A stretch of 64,000 nucleotides of DNA from Pandoraea terrigena. Its GTDB lineage: Bacteria; Pseudomonadota; Gammaproteobacteria; Burkholderiales; Burkholderiaceae. The notes beneath the pieces are model-generated. The model saw only the letters and a list, made by a program, of their open reading frames with translations. It searched no databases and was not told the DNA's origin. A program made the position numbers and the translations under genes. The stretch is taken from positions 372,001 through 436,000 of the forward strand of contig NZ_CABPRU010000004.1 in assembly GCF_902459705.1 (NCBI RefSeq). The letters are read 5' to 3'. Every line of letters begins with the position of its first letter. Position 1 is the first letter of the stretch. Shown here in pieces: positions 18,962-27,572 of the stretch.

Positions 18962-19815
18962 GTACCCTTTTACCAGAAGGTTACACGCTAAGAGCAATGG
19001 GCCCGCTCGATCTGCGGCAATGTCTGGACATCACGAGGCGCATCCAGTGGGCGCATCGAGGGGAAGACTGGGCGCAGGCGTTCAGAGTGACTCGCGGCGT
19101 GGTTATTCAGTCGCAGGGGCGAGTGATCGGAACCGCTGTCGCATGTATCAAGGGAATGTTCTCGAGCATAGGCCTGATCGCGATAGATCCCGATTTCCAG
19201 AGACGCGGACTCGGACGCCACCTCACCAAAGCGGTGCTCGACCTCGCGACGCAGAATGTGTCGCTGGTGGCCACGGCAGAGGGCCGTGGGCTCTACGAGA
19301 GCCTCGGCTTCAAAGAAAACGGAACCATACTGCAACTCATGCTATCTCCGGGGGACTCTGCCAGTCGGCCCGTCGAGCCTCGATCAAGCCTTCGTGTAGC
19401 GCGCACAGAGGACTCAGACGACATCCACAGACTCTATCGACTTGCCACCGGCGCCTACAGTCAATCGCTACTGGATGATCTGCTCGCGGTAGCTGACGCG
19501 GTATGGGTCGTTCCCGGCCGGGACCAGGAGATCACTGGCTTTTGTATCGTACGGCCGTTTGGGCGCGGCGCCGTCGTCGGCCCCATTGTCGGGCAAACCG
19601 TCGAGGTGGCCGTCGATCTGATACGAGCGTCCATGCACCACTTTCCCCAGACCACATTGCGCGTTGACGTCAACAACAATGCAGCATTTTCCGATGCACT
19701 GTTAGCACTTGGATTTCGCACCGCAGGCTCCGGCACCAGGATGTTTCTCGGCGCGCCGCCGCTGCGGGATCATGCTGTTTGTCAGTTCTCTCTCATTAGC
19801 CAGGCGCTTCTCTAA
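18958..19815 (+). CDS. Tandem-GNAT acetyltransferase
   Basis: 285 residues with two acetyltransferase-type domains. The first (about 1-130) has the acetyl-CoA loop [14 protein letters not shown]. The second (about 140-280) has [23 protein letters not shown] and [24 protein letters not shown], which resembles the YitH/HolE C-terminal type. In similar proteins one domain is catalytic and the other structural. Sitting inside a transport and oxidation operon, it may acetylate the imported amine or an intermediate; that role is an inference. Confidence 0.8.
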   Translation: MSTLLPEGYTLRAMGPLDLRQCLDITRRIQWAHRGEDWAQAFRVTRGVVIQSQGRVIGTAVACIKGMFSSIGLIAIDPDFQRRGLGRHLTKAVLDLATQNVSLVATAEGRGLYESLGFKENGTILQLMLSPGDSASRPVEPRSSLRVARTEDSDDIHRLYRLATGAYSQSLLDDLLAVADAVWVVPGRDQEITGFCIVRPFGRGAVVGPIVGQTVEVAVDLIRASMHHFPQTTLRVDVNNNAAFSDALLALGFRTAGSGTRMFLGAPPLRDHAVCQFSLISQALL

Positions 19816-19835
19816 CTTATCAGCCAAGAAGAATC

Positions 19836-20195
19836 ATGACCTCTCTGATTAAATTTGATCTCGCAAATTTGGGCGAAGGTACGCCGGGCAAACCGGTCTC
19901 AGGTCGGGAAGTAGACGGTGATCCGCTGTTCACCAACTGGCCTATGGACGACGCCGGCGGCGGCGTACGGGCAGGTGTCTGGGAAGTCACGCCAGGCGCC
20001 TATCGCTCGATCAAGGGCACCACCTGGGAATTTTGCTCGATTCTTAGCGGCGTCAGCGAAATCACGGAAGACGGCGAGGAGCCTGTCGTTATGCGTGCAG
20101 GCGATGCGTTCGTGATGAAGCCTGGTTTTGTCGGAACATGGCGATGCATCGAGACGACCCGTAAGCTGTGGGTCGTCCGCGAGAACGCCGCATGA
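19836..20195 (+). CDS. Small cupin-domain protein (ureidoglycine aminohydrolase-like cupin)
   Basis: 119 residues forming a single cupin barrel of the DUF861 type: GVRAGVWEVTPGAYRSIKGTTWEFCSILSGVSEITED, then VVMRAGDAFVMKPGFVGTW and WVVRE. The family is found next to amino acid oxidoreductase genes, but its reaction is mostly unknown. The usual metal-binding histidines of enzymatic cupins are not obvious here, so it may act as a binding or sensor protein. Its TGA overlaps the next ATG (ATGA). Confidence 0.85.
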   Translation: MTSLIKFDLANLGEGTPGKPVSGREVDGDPLFTNWPMDDAGGGVRAGVWEVTPGAYRSIKGTTWEFCSILSGVSEITEDGEEPVVMRAGDAFVMKPGFVGTWRCIETTRKLWVVRENAA

Positions 20196-21118
20196 CTTTC
20201 CTTTTCAAGTCGGAAGCGCGCCGAGGCGAAGTGTGGCGTAGACGGCTGACAGCGGAATTCCCTGGCCTCGAGTTTCGAGTGTGGCCCGATACGGGCGACC
20301 CGCTCGATGTCAAATATCTCGCCTGCTGGATCCCGCCCGAGAACCTCGGCAAAACGTTTCCCAATCTGGAATTGGTCATCTCCGTCGGAGCGGGAGTCGA
20401 TCAGATAGACCTCGGTTCGCTGCCTGCTTCGGTCACGGTAGTGCGCATGACCGAACCGGGCCTGGCGGCCGGCATGAGCGAGTTCGGCACGCTGGCCGTG
20501 CTCGCGGCCCATCGCGATTTGCCGGCCTATCTCTCGCAGCAGCGGGATCGCGCCTGGACCCAGTTGCCCGCCGTTGCTGCGAAGGACCGAACCGTCGGGG
20601 TGATGGGATTAGGCGTGTTGGGAACCGGACTGATCGAAAGCTTGAGGCCGTTTGGATTCAAACTGAATGGCTGGAGCCGGTCGCGCAAGCGTGTCGAAGG
20701 TGTGACGACCTTCGCCGGCAACGATGAACTCGGCGCCTTCCTGTCGAGCACCGACATTCTCGTCTGTCTGTTGCCGCTGACCGGCGAAACCCGCGGCATC
20801 CTGAACGCAGCGACGTTCGAGGCCCTGCCGGTCGGCGCAAGTCTGATCAACATTGGGCGTGGTGGCCACCTCGTCGAGCAGGATTTGCTCGACGGGCTGG
20901 CGTCGGAACATCTGCGCTGCGCGATTCTCGACGTGGCGAGCGTCGAACCGCTGCCCGCCGACCACGCGTTCTGGACGCATCCGCGAATCGTGTTAACGCC
21001 GCATATCGCCAGTGTCACGAATGCTGAAGGCGGCGCGGAGTTTGTAGTGGAGAGTCTGCGAAGACATTTCGCCGGTCAAACATTGACCGGTGTAGTCGAT
21101 GTGCTGCGCGGATATTGA
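20192..21118 (+). CDS. D-isomer-specific 2-hydroxyacid dehydrogenase (GhrA-like)
   Basis: 308 residues of the glyoxylate/hydroxypyruvate reductase A group. The NAD(P) loop GLGVLGTGLIESL, the CLLPLTGETRGILNA block, INIGRGGHLVEQDLL, LDVASVEPLPADHAFW and the catalytic His in TPHIAS are all visible. It interconverts 2-keto and D-2-hydroxy acids. The start at 20192 is chosen because it overlaps the cupin stop; the frame extends to 20168. In this operon it could reduce the keto acid released by the FAD enzyme. Confidence 0.9.
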   Translation: MTFLFKSEARRGEVWRRRLTAEFPGLEFRVWPDTGDPLDVKYLACWIPPENLGKTFPNLELVISVGAGVDQIDLGSLPASVTVVRMTEPGLAAGMSEFGTLAVLAAHRDLPAYLSQQRDRAWTQLPAVAAKDRTVGVMGLGVLGTGLIESLRPFGFKLNGWSRSRKRVEGVTTFAGNDELGAFLSSTDILVCLLPLTGETRGILNAATFEALPVGASLINIGRGGHLVEQDLLDGLASEHLRCAILDVASVEPLPADHAFWTHPRIVLTPHIASVTNAEGGAEFVVESLRRHFAGQTLTGVVDVLRGY

Positions 21119-21166
21119 CGAAGCTGGCGTGCTCAACGCTGAGAAAGTAAACGATGGAACGTTGCG

Positions 21167-22495
21167 ATGCTTAGACTCGAAGAGATATACGATACGCAGG
21201 ACTTCTCCGGTGCCGCTGATGTCGTCATCATCGGTGGTGGCATCATCGGGACGTCGACCGCCTACGAACTGGCGCGACGCGGGGTATCGGTGGCGCTGAT
21301 TGAAAAAGGCGTGATAGGCGGCGAGCAATCAGGACGGAACTGGGGGTGGGTCCGCCAGCAGAACCGCGACCTGTTTGAGTTGCCGCTTGCCATGCGCAGC
21401 TTGCGGCGCTGGGGAGAGTTGAAGGACGAGATCCAGATCGATCTTGGCTTTCGCCGCGAAGGGATTCTGTATGCCAGCAACGACCCGAATAGCATTGCCA
21501 AGTGGGAAGCGTGGGGCAAGCAGGCGCGCCAGTTGGGCTTCGTGAGTCATGTGCTAAGCGCGGCAGAGATCCGCGAGCGCACACCTGCCGGCGGCCCAGA
21601 GTACGCCGGTGGCGTCTGGTCGCCCGATGACGGTCGGGCCGAGCCATCGCGTGCGGCGCCAGCGCTGGCCGAAGGTGCTAAGCGCCTGGGCGCGCAGCTT
21701 TATCAGAACTGCGCCGCTCGCGGTCTGGAGCTCAGCGGAGGCCGAATCAGCGGCGTCTGGACTGAACGCGGTTTGATCAAGGCTGGCGCGGTCGTTTGCG
21801 CCGGCGGTGCGTGGAGTGCGCGCTTCTGCATGCGCCACGGCGTCCAACTGCCAGCCGTCAATGTTATCGGTACGGCCATGCGAACCTCGGTGGCGCCGAA
21901 CGTCGTCAACGGTTGCTTCAATGGTCCGGACTTCGCGCTACGCCGTCGGCTCGACGGTTCGTACACGCTGGCGATTCCGGGTTACGGCCGAATCGATCTG
22001 GCGCCGCTCGGCCTCAAGAACGCGCTGAAATACTATCGTAACTATCGCAACGACCTTGGGAAGAAGCTCAACTATCGCCTATCGAAACCTTGGTTCGAAG
22101 GTCCAGAGGCGTCGGCTTCATGGGAGTTCGACGAGATATCGCCGTTCGAACGTTGCCGCGTGCTCGATCCAAAGCCAGACTTAAGCTTCGTGAAAACTGC
22201 GCTCGAGAATCTCAAGCGTGCAGTGCCTGAATTCGCCGATGTTCGCATTGTGCATGCATGGGCAGGCGCCATCGATACGACGCCCGATCTTATCCCCGTC
22301 ATTTCCGAGGTCGGCACGATTCCCGGCTTTTACATCGCAAGCGGCTTCAGCGGTCATGGCTTCGCGCTGGGACCGGCTGCCGGCGAATTGCTGGCCGACA
22401 TGGTCACGGGAGCAAATCCGATGATGAACATCGCCCCATATCGTCTGGGCCGCTTCTCTGACGGTTCGGCGTTGAAGGTGCCGGAGATGATGTAA
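21167..22495 (+). CDS. FAD-dependent amine/D-amino acid oxidoreductase (DAO family)
   Basis: 442 residues. An N-terminal dinucleotide fold (VVIIGGGIIGTSTAYELARRG, then IEKG) is followed by SGRNWGWVRQQNRD, CAGGAWS, and the C-terminal FAD site GAIDTTPDLIPVI and ASGFSGHGFALGP. It belongs to the DadA/opine-oxidase-type branch, which oxidises a C-N bond in D-amino acids, N-methyl amino acids or opine-like secondary amines. It is the last gene of the operon begun by the permease, 48 bases after the 2-hydroxyacid dehydrogenase. No membrane anchor is seen. Confidence 0.9.
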   Translation: MLRLEEIYDTQDFSGAADVVIIGGGIIGTSTAYELARRGVSVALIEKGVIGGEQSGRNWGWVRQQNRDLFELPLAMRSLRRWGELKDEIQIDLGFRREGILYASNDPNSIAKWEAWGKQARQLGFVSHVLSAAEIRERTPAGGPEYAGGVWSPDDGRAEPSRAAPALAEGAKRLGAQLYQNCAARGLELSGGRISGVWTERGLIKAGAVVCAGGAWSARFCMRHGVQLPAVNVIGTAMRTSVAPNVVNGCFNGPDFALRRRLDGSYTLAIPGYGRIDLAPLGLKNALKYYRNYRNDLGKKLNYRLSKPWFEGPEASASWEFDEISPFERCRVLDPKPDLSFVKTALENLKRAVPEFADVRIVHAWAGAIDTTPDLIPVISEVGTIPGFYIASGFSGHGFALGPAAGELLADMVTGANPMMNIAPYRLGRFSDGSALKVPEMM

Positions 22496-22940
22496 GGGGA
22501 TGCAAGGCGACGCTCGTCGCTAATGTATGTCTGCGTGCGATCGAAGGACCGTTGTGCATTTCGGTAGACATTTCTGCGGCAGGACGAACCAGTATCGAGA
22601 TAGCGGGTAGCAACGCCGCTAGTACTCAAAGACCGAATCCATACCGCTGTCCACTGCGAGACTGGGCGACCGCTGTAGATTGGTCAAGTGAGTCCCGGTC
22701 CGGGTTCGTGCTCATACGTGGCGAAATTAGTCCGCCCCAGATTCAGACGCCGGGGATCATAGCTGGGATGACGACCGGAAAGCGATACAGCATCGTGGGT
22801 CGACCGAAGTCTTCAGCCTAGCGATTGGTGTCAAAGGGCCAAGATGGGGCAGCACCTTGGCCAGATTCCTGCCTTCATCAACCGCCACCTCAATTTCGCG
22901 TGCCTATGTGGGGGCCTGCGCCTTCGTCCGAAACGTTTTT
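22496..22940. other. Intergenic stretch, nothing recognised
   Basis: About 450 bases after the oxidoreductase operon. Short open frames on both strands have no recognisable domain, and no clear terminator was found. Confidence 0.45.
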
Positions 22941-22943
22941 TGC

Positions 22944-23177
22944 TATACTCTTGCCCTCGCGTCGGACTTGAGCGCGTCAACGCGTTCCTACCTGCAAAAT
23001 CGAAGCCTTCGTCGCCTCCTTGCTGTAGCAAAATTGTGGCAGTGAAGACGTGAAACGGCAGGTTGCGGAGTGATCTGGCGTGATACGTTAGGGGTATCAC
23101 GATCAGCCGGAAAGCCCCGTGGAATAAGGCGACGCCCTTGATTTCAAAGGGCATCGCGCTACTGGATAGAATCCAGT
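22944..23177 (+). ncRNA. Candidate structured RNA upstream of tRNA-Arg
   Basis: An extended -10 element (TG-C-TATACT, hexamer at 22944-22949) is followed by a chain of hairpins with no credible open frame. GAGCGCG/CGCGTTC has loop TCAA (22970-22987). ACCTGC (22990-22995) pairs with GCAGGT (23058-23063) and encloses TTGC-TGTA-GCAA (23020-23031). GTGATAC/GTATCAC lies at 23080-23100. An 11-bp stem with one mismatch lies at 23129-23157, and ACTGGA/TCCAGT at 23161-23177. The tRNA follows two bases later. It could be an independent small RNA, a long tRNA leader, or chance structure in GC-rich DNA. It does not match 6S, 4.5S, tmRNA or RNase P RNA that I can recall. Confidence 0.35.
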
Positions 23178-23179
23178 CC

Positions 23180-23254
23180 CTCCCTGTAGTTCAATGGATA
23201 GAACGAGTGCCTCCTAAGCGCTAGATACAGGTTCGATTCCTGTCGGGGGGACCA
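23180..23254 (+). tRNA. tRNA-Arg(CCU)
   Basis: Cloverleaf: acceptor CTCCCTG pairs with CGGGGGG including G-U pairs; D arm GTTC/GAAC; anticodon loop CTCCTAA with anticodon CCT; T arm ACAGG-TTCGATT-CCTGT; encoded ACCA end. Confidence 0.95.
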
Positions 23255-23287
23255 ATACAGGACTTGGCACCGCCCAAGAACGACAGA

Positions 23288-23320
23288 AGTACCCCATGCA
23301 TGGTCTGACGGGGCATTTTT
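23288..23320 (+). terminator. Possible terminator after tRNA-Arg
   Basis: CCCC (23292-23295) pairs with GGGG (23310-23313) around a 14-base loop, followed by CATTTTT. The stem is short, so this is tentative. Confidence 0.4.
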
Positions 23321-23972
23321 GTTATCGCGCTCGCTGCAATGATCATGCAGACATTTCCGGCGTAGCCGTTCTCGCCTGCAGGCAGAATTCGTTCGGGACT
23401 TTGACCCGCTTGCAGCAGACCTTGCGCCCGACAATTGACGCGAAACGTCAATGTTCATGCGGGCGTTGCGTCACCTGGCAAATCACCGAAGACACCTCGC
23501 GGCAACGCTCCCCTCATCACGCCACGCCAGCCCGGACAACGTCAAATATTCTGCCGTCTGGCAAATGAATCTGCCCCGTTGGCAAACGTCCCGTCGAAAT
23601 GCGATGGCTCGCGACTTCTATCATGTCGAGCGTGCCGGCCATCCCCTGCATGTCGTAGGCGTTATTACGTTGACGCGACCGCAGCACGCCACTGGCGTGA
23701 CCGGCTGGCAGCGCCCGCGCAGCACGGGCTTTGCGTCGGCCATGCAGGATTGAACACCTTCAACGGCGAAGCCCATCGCGAGCCATCCGTCAGCCGCGAG
23801 GGCTTTACCGATACGCCCCCGTCACCCGCACTGCGTCGGTGATGACTAGCCCCCCCGCTGTCGACGCGGCGACCAGAGCGCTGCTTGCCATGGCCACCGA
23901 CTTTCAAGGCGGGACGCACTAACCGTCCCGCGCGGCAGCGCCGAAAGCGCGCCGGAGCAACACGTCAGCCCG
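23321..23972. other. Stretch without an intact gene
   Basis: About 650 bases. One plus-strand frame (from about 23600) reads FYHVERAGHPLHVVGVITL, loosely like the start of wax-ester synthase/DGAT proteins, but it stops at 23753. A short frame ending at 23922 (AATRALLAMATDFQGGTH) has no partner. It is either old gene debris or chance; no intact product is proposed. Confidence 0.35.
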
Positions 23973-24446
23973 TCAGGCCACCCAGCGCTCGCCCACCTGC
24001 GCCGTCTTGACCCACGCCATGAACGCAGCGGCTTCGGGCGTGTCTGCCGGCGCTGACCAACTCGCGTAGTCAGACTCGACAAACGGCCGGTACGGACCGT
24101 GCTTGACCTCGAAGATCACGCCCCCCGGATCCAGCGAAAGCACCGTGTGGAAGACGCCTTGCGCCGTCTCCGTCACGCTCGTGTCCTCGCCTAGCAACTT
24201 GCGATCCGTGACAACGCCCGCCTCGTCGAACGTCAGCACGACAAAGCGCCCGCGCAGCGCCGTGAGCAATTCCCACGTCTGACGATGCAAATGCGGGCGA
24301 ATATACGTCGCCGGTTCCATCGCGATGGCCAGACGCTGAATCGGATCGTCCAGTGACGCGTGCAGGTTCTGGTTCATGCGTGCGCGTGGTGACTGCCCGG
24401 CTTGCTGGGTCAGCGCGTCGAGCGCGGCAAAGGTCAACGTTTTCAT
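23973..24446 (-). CDS. WbuC-family cupin-fold metalloprotein
   Basis: 157 residues. The RMNQNLHASLDDPIQRLAIAMEPATYIRPHLHRQTWELLTALRG block and GPYRPF with VESDYASWSAPA fit the WbuC family, a cupin with histidines likely to bind metal (PHLHR). These proteins are known from O-antigen loci, but their function is not established. The ATG at 24446 fits the family N-terminus; the frame is open further to 24575 and no strong ribosome site is visible. The gene lies beyond the rpsU terminator and here has no polysaccharide neighbours. Confidence 0.82.
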   Translation of the reverse strand: MKTLTFAALDALTQQAGQSPRARMNQNLHASLDDPIQRLAIAMEPATYIRPHLHRQTWELLTALRGRFVVLTFDEAGVVTDRKLLGEDTSVTETAQGVFHTVLSLDPGGVIFEVKHGPYRPFVESDYASWSAPADTPEAAAFMAWVKTAQVGERWVA

Positions 24447-24537
24447 AAGGGAAGTGTGGGGAATCTTGAGGATGAAGCCTTCGGGCATCGCAGCAACGGC
24501 CACGAGTGTAGCAAAACGATGAGCGCTATCCGTCCAT

Positions 24538-24565
24538 AAAAAAACCCGCCTCACGGCGGGTTTTT
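24538..24565. terminator. Bidirectional terminator after rpsU
   Basis: AAAAAA-CCCGCC-TCAC-GGCGGG-TTTTT. It lies 40 bases beyond the rpsU stop and has T runs in both directions. Confidence 0.85.
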
Positions 24566-24606
24566 CACTTCGCACTTCACTGCACCCAAAGGGCGCAACG
24601 CCGTGC

Positions 24607-24819
24607 TTAGTACATCTTTTTCTTCAGGGTCTGGCTGCGCAGGCGCTTACGCAGGCGGGCCACGGCGGCAGCCTTCTTGCGCTTGCGCTCAGCCGTCGGC
24701 TTTTCGTAAGCCGCACGTGCCTTGACTTCCTTGATCAGGCCCGTGCCATCGATGGCGCGGCGGAAACGACGCAGTGCGACTTCAACGGGCTCACCGTCTT
24801 TAATCAGGATCTTGGTCAT
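24607..24819 (-). CDS. rpsU: 30S ribosomal protein S21
   Basis: 70 residues, the standard length. [29 protein letters not shown] and the basic tail ending [10 protein letters not shown] are typical. S21 joins the small subunit near the anti-Shine-Dalgarno region and helps initiation. A TATACG-like -10 lies just upstream of the start (within 20 bases). It has its own terminator and no dnaG/rpoD neighbours here. Confidence 0.97.
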   Translation of the reverse strand: MTKILIKDGEPVEVALRRFRRAIDGTGLIKEVKARAAYEKPTAERKRKKAAAVARLRKRLRSQTLKKKMY

Positions 24820-25186
24820 GCAATAACTCGTATAGTGAATTGGCTCGCGAGAGCCGCAAATTTAACTTACCGGGCAAACACACCCTTCCCCGCCCTGCAG
24901 GAGACATCTCCTGCCAGGCACGACGAACGGATTTGCCACGGACTGCACTACACCACATCCGGCGGGACCGCGAATCACCTCCTCTGCGATCTCCCGATTG
25001 GCTTTCAACGCCCGGCTCGCTTACCGCGAACCCTGCATCGCGCCTTCCAGACTGGCTGAACGGTTGATTGATGGCAAAGCGGCACGCTCATCGTTCGTCA
25101 ATGAGAACCGCCTCCCTCGATGCCCAGATTTTGGACAAGCTGGGGATTATACACACAAATCGCGGAAAATGTACATGATTGGATTG
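24820..25186. other. Intergenic stretch upstream of rpsU
   Basis: About 370 bases. Contains a small hairpin GGCTC-GCGA-GAGCC at about 24841 within the rpsU leader or promoter region. No gene recognised. Confidence 0.45.
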
Positions 25187-25543
25187 TCAGCGATCGACAG
25201 CCGCGACTGCCGGCACTTTCACGGCCCTGGGCTTTGCCGTCCTGACGGACTTCACACCCATCGCCGCCTTTGCAGGTTTGAGAGACTTGGCCGCCTTCGC
25301 CGCCGTCGCCAATTCGAGGTCGATCGTGCGCTTGAGCCCTTCGATGATGGGCGCGGCCAGATCGTCGGCAAAATGATCGAACCAACGCTTGGCCTGCAGG
25401 AGCTTCTTTCCGCCAAGACGCCGCTTGTGATCCGCATCGTCGGCAAGCACCTTGGCCGAGAGTCGCGCGCGCCCCTTGGGCAGACGTTCGAGAACGGTAA
25501 CGATGATGAACCCGCGATAAGGCGTCTTTTGCTCGGCAGACAT
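25187..25543 (-). CDS. Small basic protein with histone H1-like tail
   Basis: 118 residues starting MSAEQKTPYRGFIIVTVLERLPKG, with a strong AGGGGGG ribosome site before the ATG at 25543. The first 75 residues form a compact domain I cannot name. From about residue 78 the sequence is Lys/Ala/Pro/Val-rich (ATAAKAAKSLKPAKAA...), like nucleic acid-binding tails of H1-type proteins. It may bind DNA or RNA; this rests only on composition. It sits between rpsU and the NERD helicase. Confidence 0.75.
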   Translation of the reverse strand: MSAEQKTPYRGFIIVTVLERLPKGRARLSAKVLADDADHKRRLGGKKLLQAKRWFDHFADDLAAPIIEGLKRTIDLELATAAKAAKSLKPAKAAMGVKSVRTAKPRAVKVPAVAAVDR

Positions 25544-25742
25544 ATTACCCCCCCTGATGTACCCGCCTCGCGACGGGCATGGACCGGATCGAAGCCACGA
25601 TCTGAGTGACGTGGATGAATCTGATCGTACCACGACGCAATCTGCGTGCGCGCAGGCAGGCGATCGATGCGGGAAGTTCGCGCGGGCGACGGCGGCGACG
25701 GGCCTCGCCCCGCCGTCCATTCACGACACGCCCGCCCCTCGC

Positions 25743-27572
25743 TCAGGAGGCAACGTGCACCGAACCCTCCGGAAACAGTTTGCGCATGAATAAAGAATCT
25801 CCGCTACCGGTGACAAGGAGCCGGTGAGTCGCGCGTGTCGCCGCAATGTAAAAGAGGCGGGCCTCCTGCTCCAGATCGGCGTCATCCAGCGACATCGCCC
25901 CGACGCCGGGCACGGCCACGAACGAATACTCCAGGCCTTTGCTGGCGTGCATGGTCAATACGGTGACCGCGTCCGCACTGGGGGAAAACCGCTTGCGATC
26001 TCGCTGTTGCCACTGGTAGGGGATTCGCGCCTTCGCCAGCGCGTCAACGCACGCCTGGCCGACACTCCATGTCCGATAGACGATCGCCATGTCCTGCCAG
26101 GCCGTGCCCTGGTGATGCGCCTGGCCCATTTGTTTTGAAATGGCTTCGGCCTCATCCGCAATCGACGGAAGTTTGATCAGCATGGGTTGCGGCCCCTCTC
26201 GCCCACAGCTGATCGGACGAATCAACGGCACCCCATCGTCGTCAGTGGCCTTCGCGTCCAGAATGTCCTCGGCCACGTTCGCGGCAAGCGCCAGTATCTG
26301 CCGCGTATTCCGATAGTTGATCTTGAGAATTGTCGTGCGTCCCTGCGCCTGCACGCCAACGCTCTTGAAGCTGAATCCCTGCCGCTCCGAACGATTGAAG
26401 ATCGATTGTGCATCGTCATACAGCACGAGCAAATGACGGCATTCCGGCGAGACCATTTGCACGACTAGCTTGAACCATGACGGCTCGAAGTCGTGGCCCT
26501 CGTCGATCAGCACGGCGGCGTATTGCGCCGCAGGAATACTGCCTCGATCAACGGCTTTGATCACGCACTGAACGAGTTCCGCAAAAAACCGTTCACCCAC
26601 CCCTTTCGGGCGCGTGACGTGATAGGCATTCAATTGATCCGAACACCAACCGTGAAAATGTCGGACGATGACCTTGGCCGACAAGCCCTTGGCCTCCATT
26701 ACCGATTGGATCTTTCGGGAAAGTGGCTCGCTGAAACAGAGCACCAACACGGGCTTGTCCGATTGCGTCGCCAGGTATTCGGCGCGATAAGCGAGGATCA
26801 TCGTCTTTCCCGAACCCGCCACGCCGTGAATGACACGGTGGCCATCGCCCAAGCTACGTGCCAGCTGCTCCTGCTGCACGTCCATGACGGCCATGATGTC
26901 GGGCAATTCGATCTGATCCGACAGCAGGTCGAGCTGAGTCGCCTGCACGCGCACTTCCGGGAAAAGAATCCATCGAAATCGATCGATCTGCGGTAGCGTC
27001 AGCTTTCCGCGGAACTGGAACTTGAACATCTGCCACAACCGGGTCTGAAACGCTTCCGCGTCGACAGCCTCGGTCATTTCGTCGGCGCAAATGACTCTCG
27101 AAGGCTCGAGCGCATGGCCCAAACCGCCATCCGTGAACTGCTTGCGCGTCATGTTCGGCAACACGACGCCGAACGTCCAGGGCAGTCGCAATTTCCCCGC
27201 GTAGGGATGCCCCGCAGGATTCACCAGTTGAGGATCCCGCTCAAGCGCATTGACGATGTCGAGCGTATATCGACGCGCCTGCTCAAGCGGACTGATGACG
27301 GTTTTGGGGCCGTTGCTGCCCAAAATTTGCCAGTCGCCGCGATCGGCACGCAGGACGGTCGATATCTTCCAGTCCTTGACTTCGAGGATGAGCAACCCAC
27401 GCTGAGGGTGAAGCACCACAAAGTCCGGATACGACTGCATCGTGGCGACGGGAACGTCATACCAGATCAAATAGTCGTCTTCGAGTTTCTGCTCCAGCCG
27501 CTCGGCGAGTCTGCGTTCGCCGGGCTGCATTCTGCCCGCGCACGAGGACAGAGAGGGAATGATCGTGGCCAT
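25743..27572 (-). CDS. NERD-domain nuclease / UvrD-like SF1 helicase
   Basis: 609 residues. Residues 15-120 form a NERD nuclease-related domain with a complete PD-(D/E)xK signature (PDFVVL at 49-54, LEVKDW at 63-68). Residues 230-600 form a superfamily 1 helicase: Walker A GVAGSGKT (250-257), Walker B variant IDEGHDF (356-362), KINYRNTRQI, a VVYRTW-type motif, and the C-terminal LTMHASKGLEYSFVAVPGVG and LFYIAATRATHRLLVTG. It should unwind and probably cut DNA. Proteins of this make-up occur in phage-defence and DNA-repair settings, but here it stands alone. The gene reaches its stop 200 bases from the basic protein gene. Confidence 0.9.
   Translation of the reverse strand: MATIIPSLSSCAGRMQPGERRLAERLEQKLEDDYLIWYDVPVATMQSYPDFVVLHPQRGLLILEVKDWKISTVLRADRGDWQILGSNGPKTVISPLEQARRYTLDIVNALERDPQLVNPAGHPYAGKLRLPWTFGVVLPNMTRKQFTDGGLGHALEPSRVICADEMTEAVDAEAFQTRLWQMFKFQFRGKLTLPQIDRFRWILFPEVRVQATQLDLLSDQIELPDIMAVMDVQQEQLARSLGDGHRVIHGVAGSGKTMILAYRAEYLATQSDKPVLVLCFSEPLSRKIQSVMEAKGLSAKVIVRHFHGWCSDQLNAYHVTRPKGVGERFFAELVQCVIKAVDRGSIPAAQYAAVLIDEGHDFEPSWFKLVVQMVSPECRHLLVLYDDAQSIFNRSERQGFSFKSVGVQAQGRTTILKINYRNTRQILALAANVAEDILDAKATDDDGVPLIRPISCGREGPQPMLIKLPSIADEAEAISKQMGQAHHQGTAWQDMAIVYRTWSVGQACVDALAKARIPYQWQQRDRKRFSPSADAVTVLTMHASKGLEYSFVAVPGVGAMSLDDADLEQEARLFYIAATRATHRLLVTGSGDSLFMRKLFPEGSVHVAS

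Noticed and set aside
22831-23154. 107-codon minus-strand frame opposite the hairpin region
   Set aside because: No ribosome site or domain; the hairpins on the plus strand are the more consistent signal.
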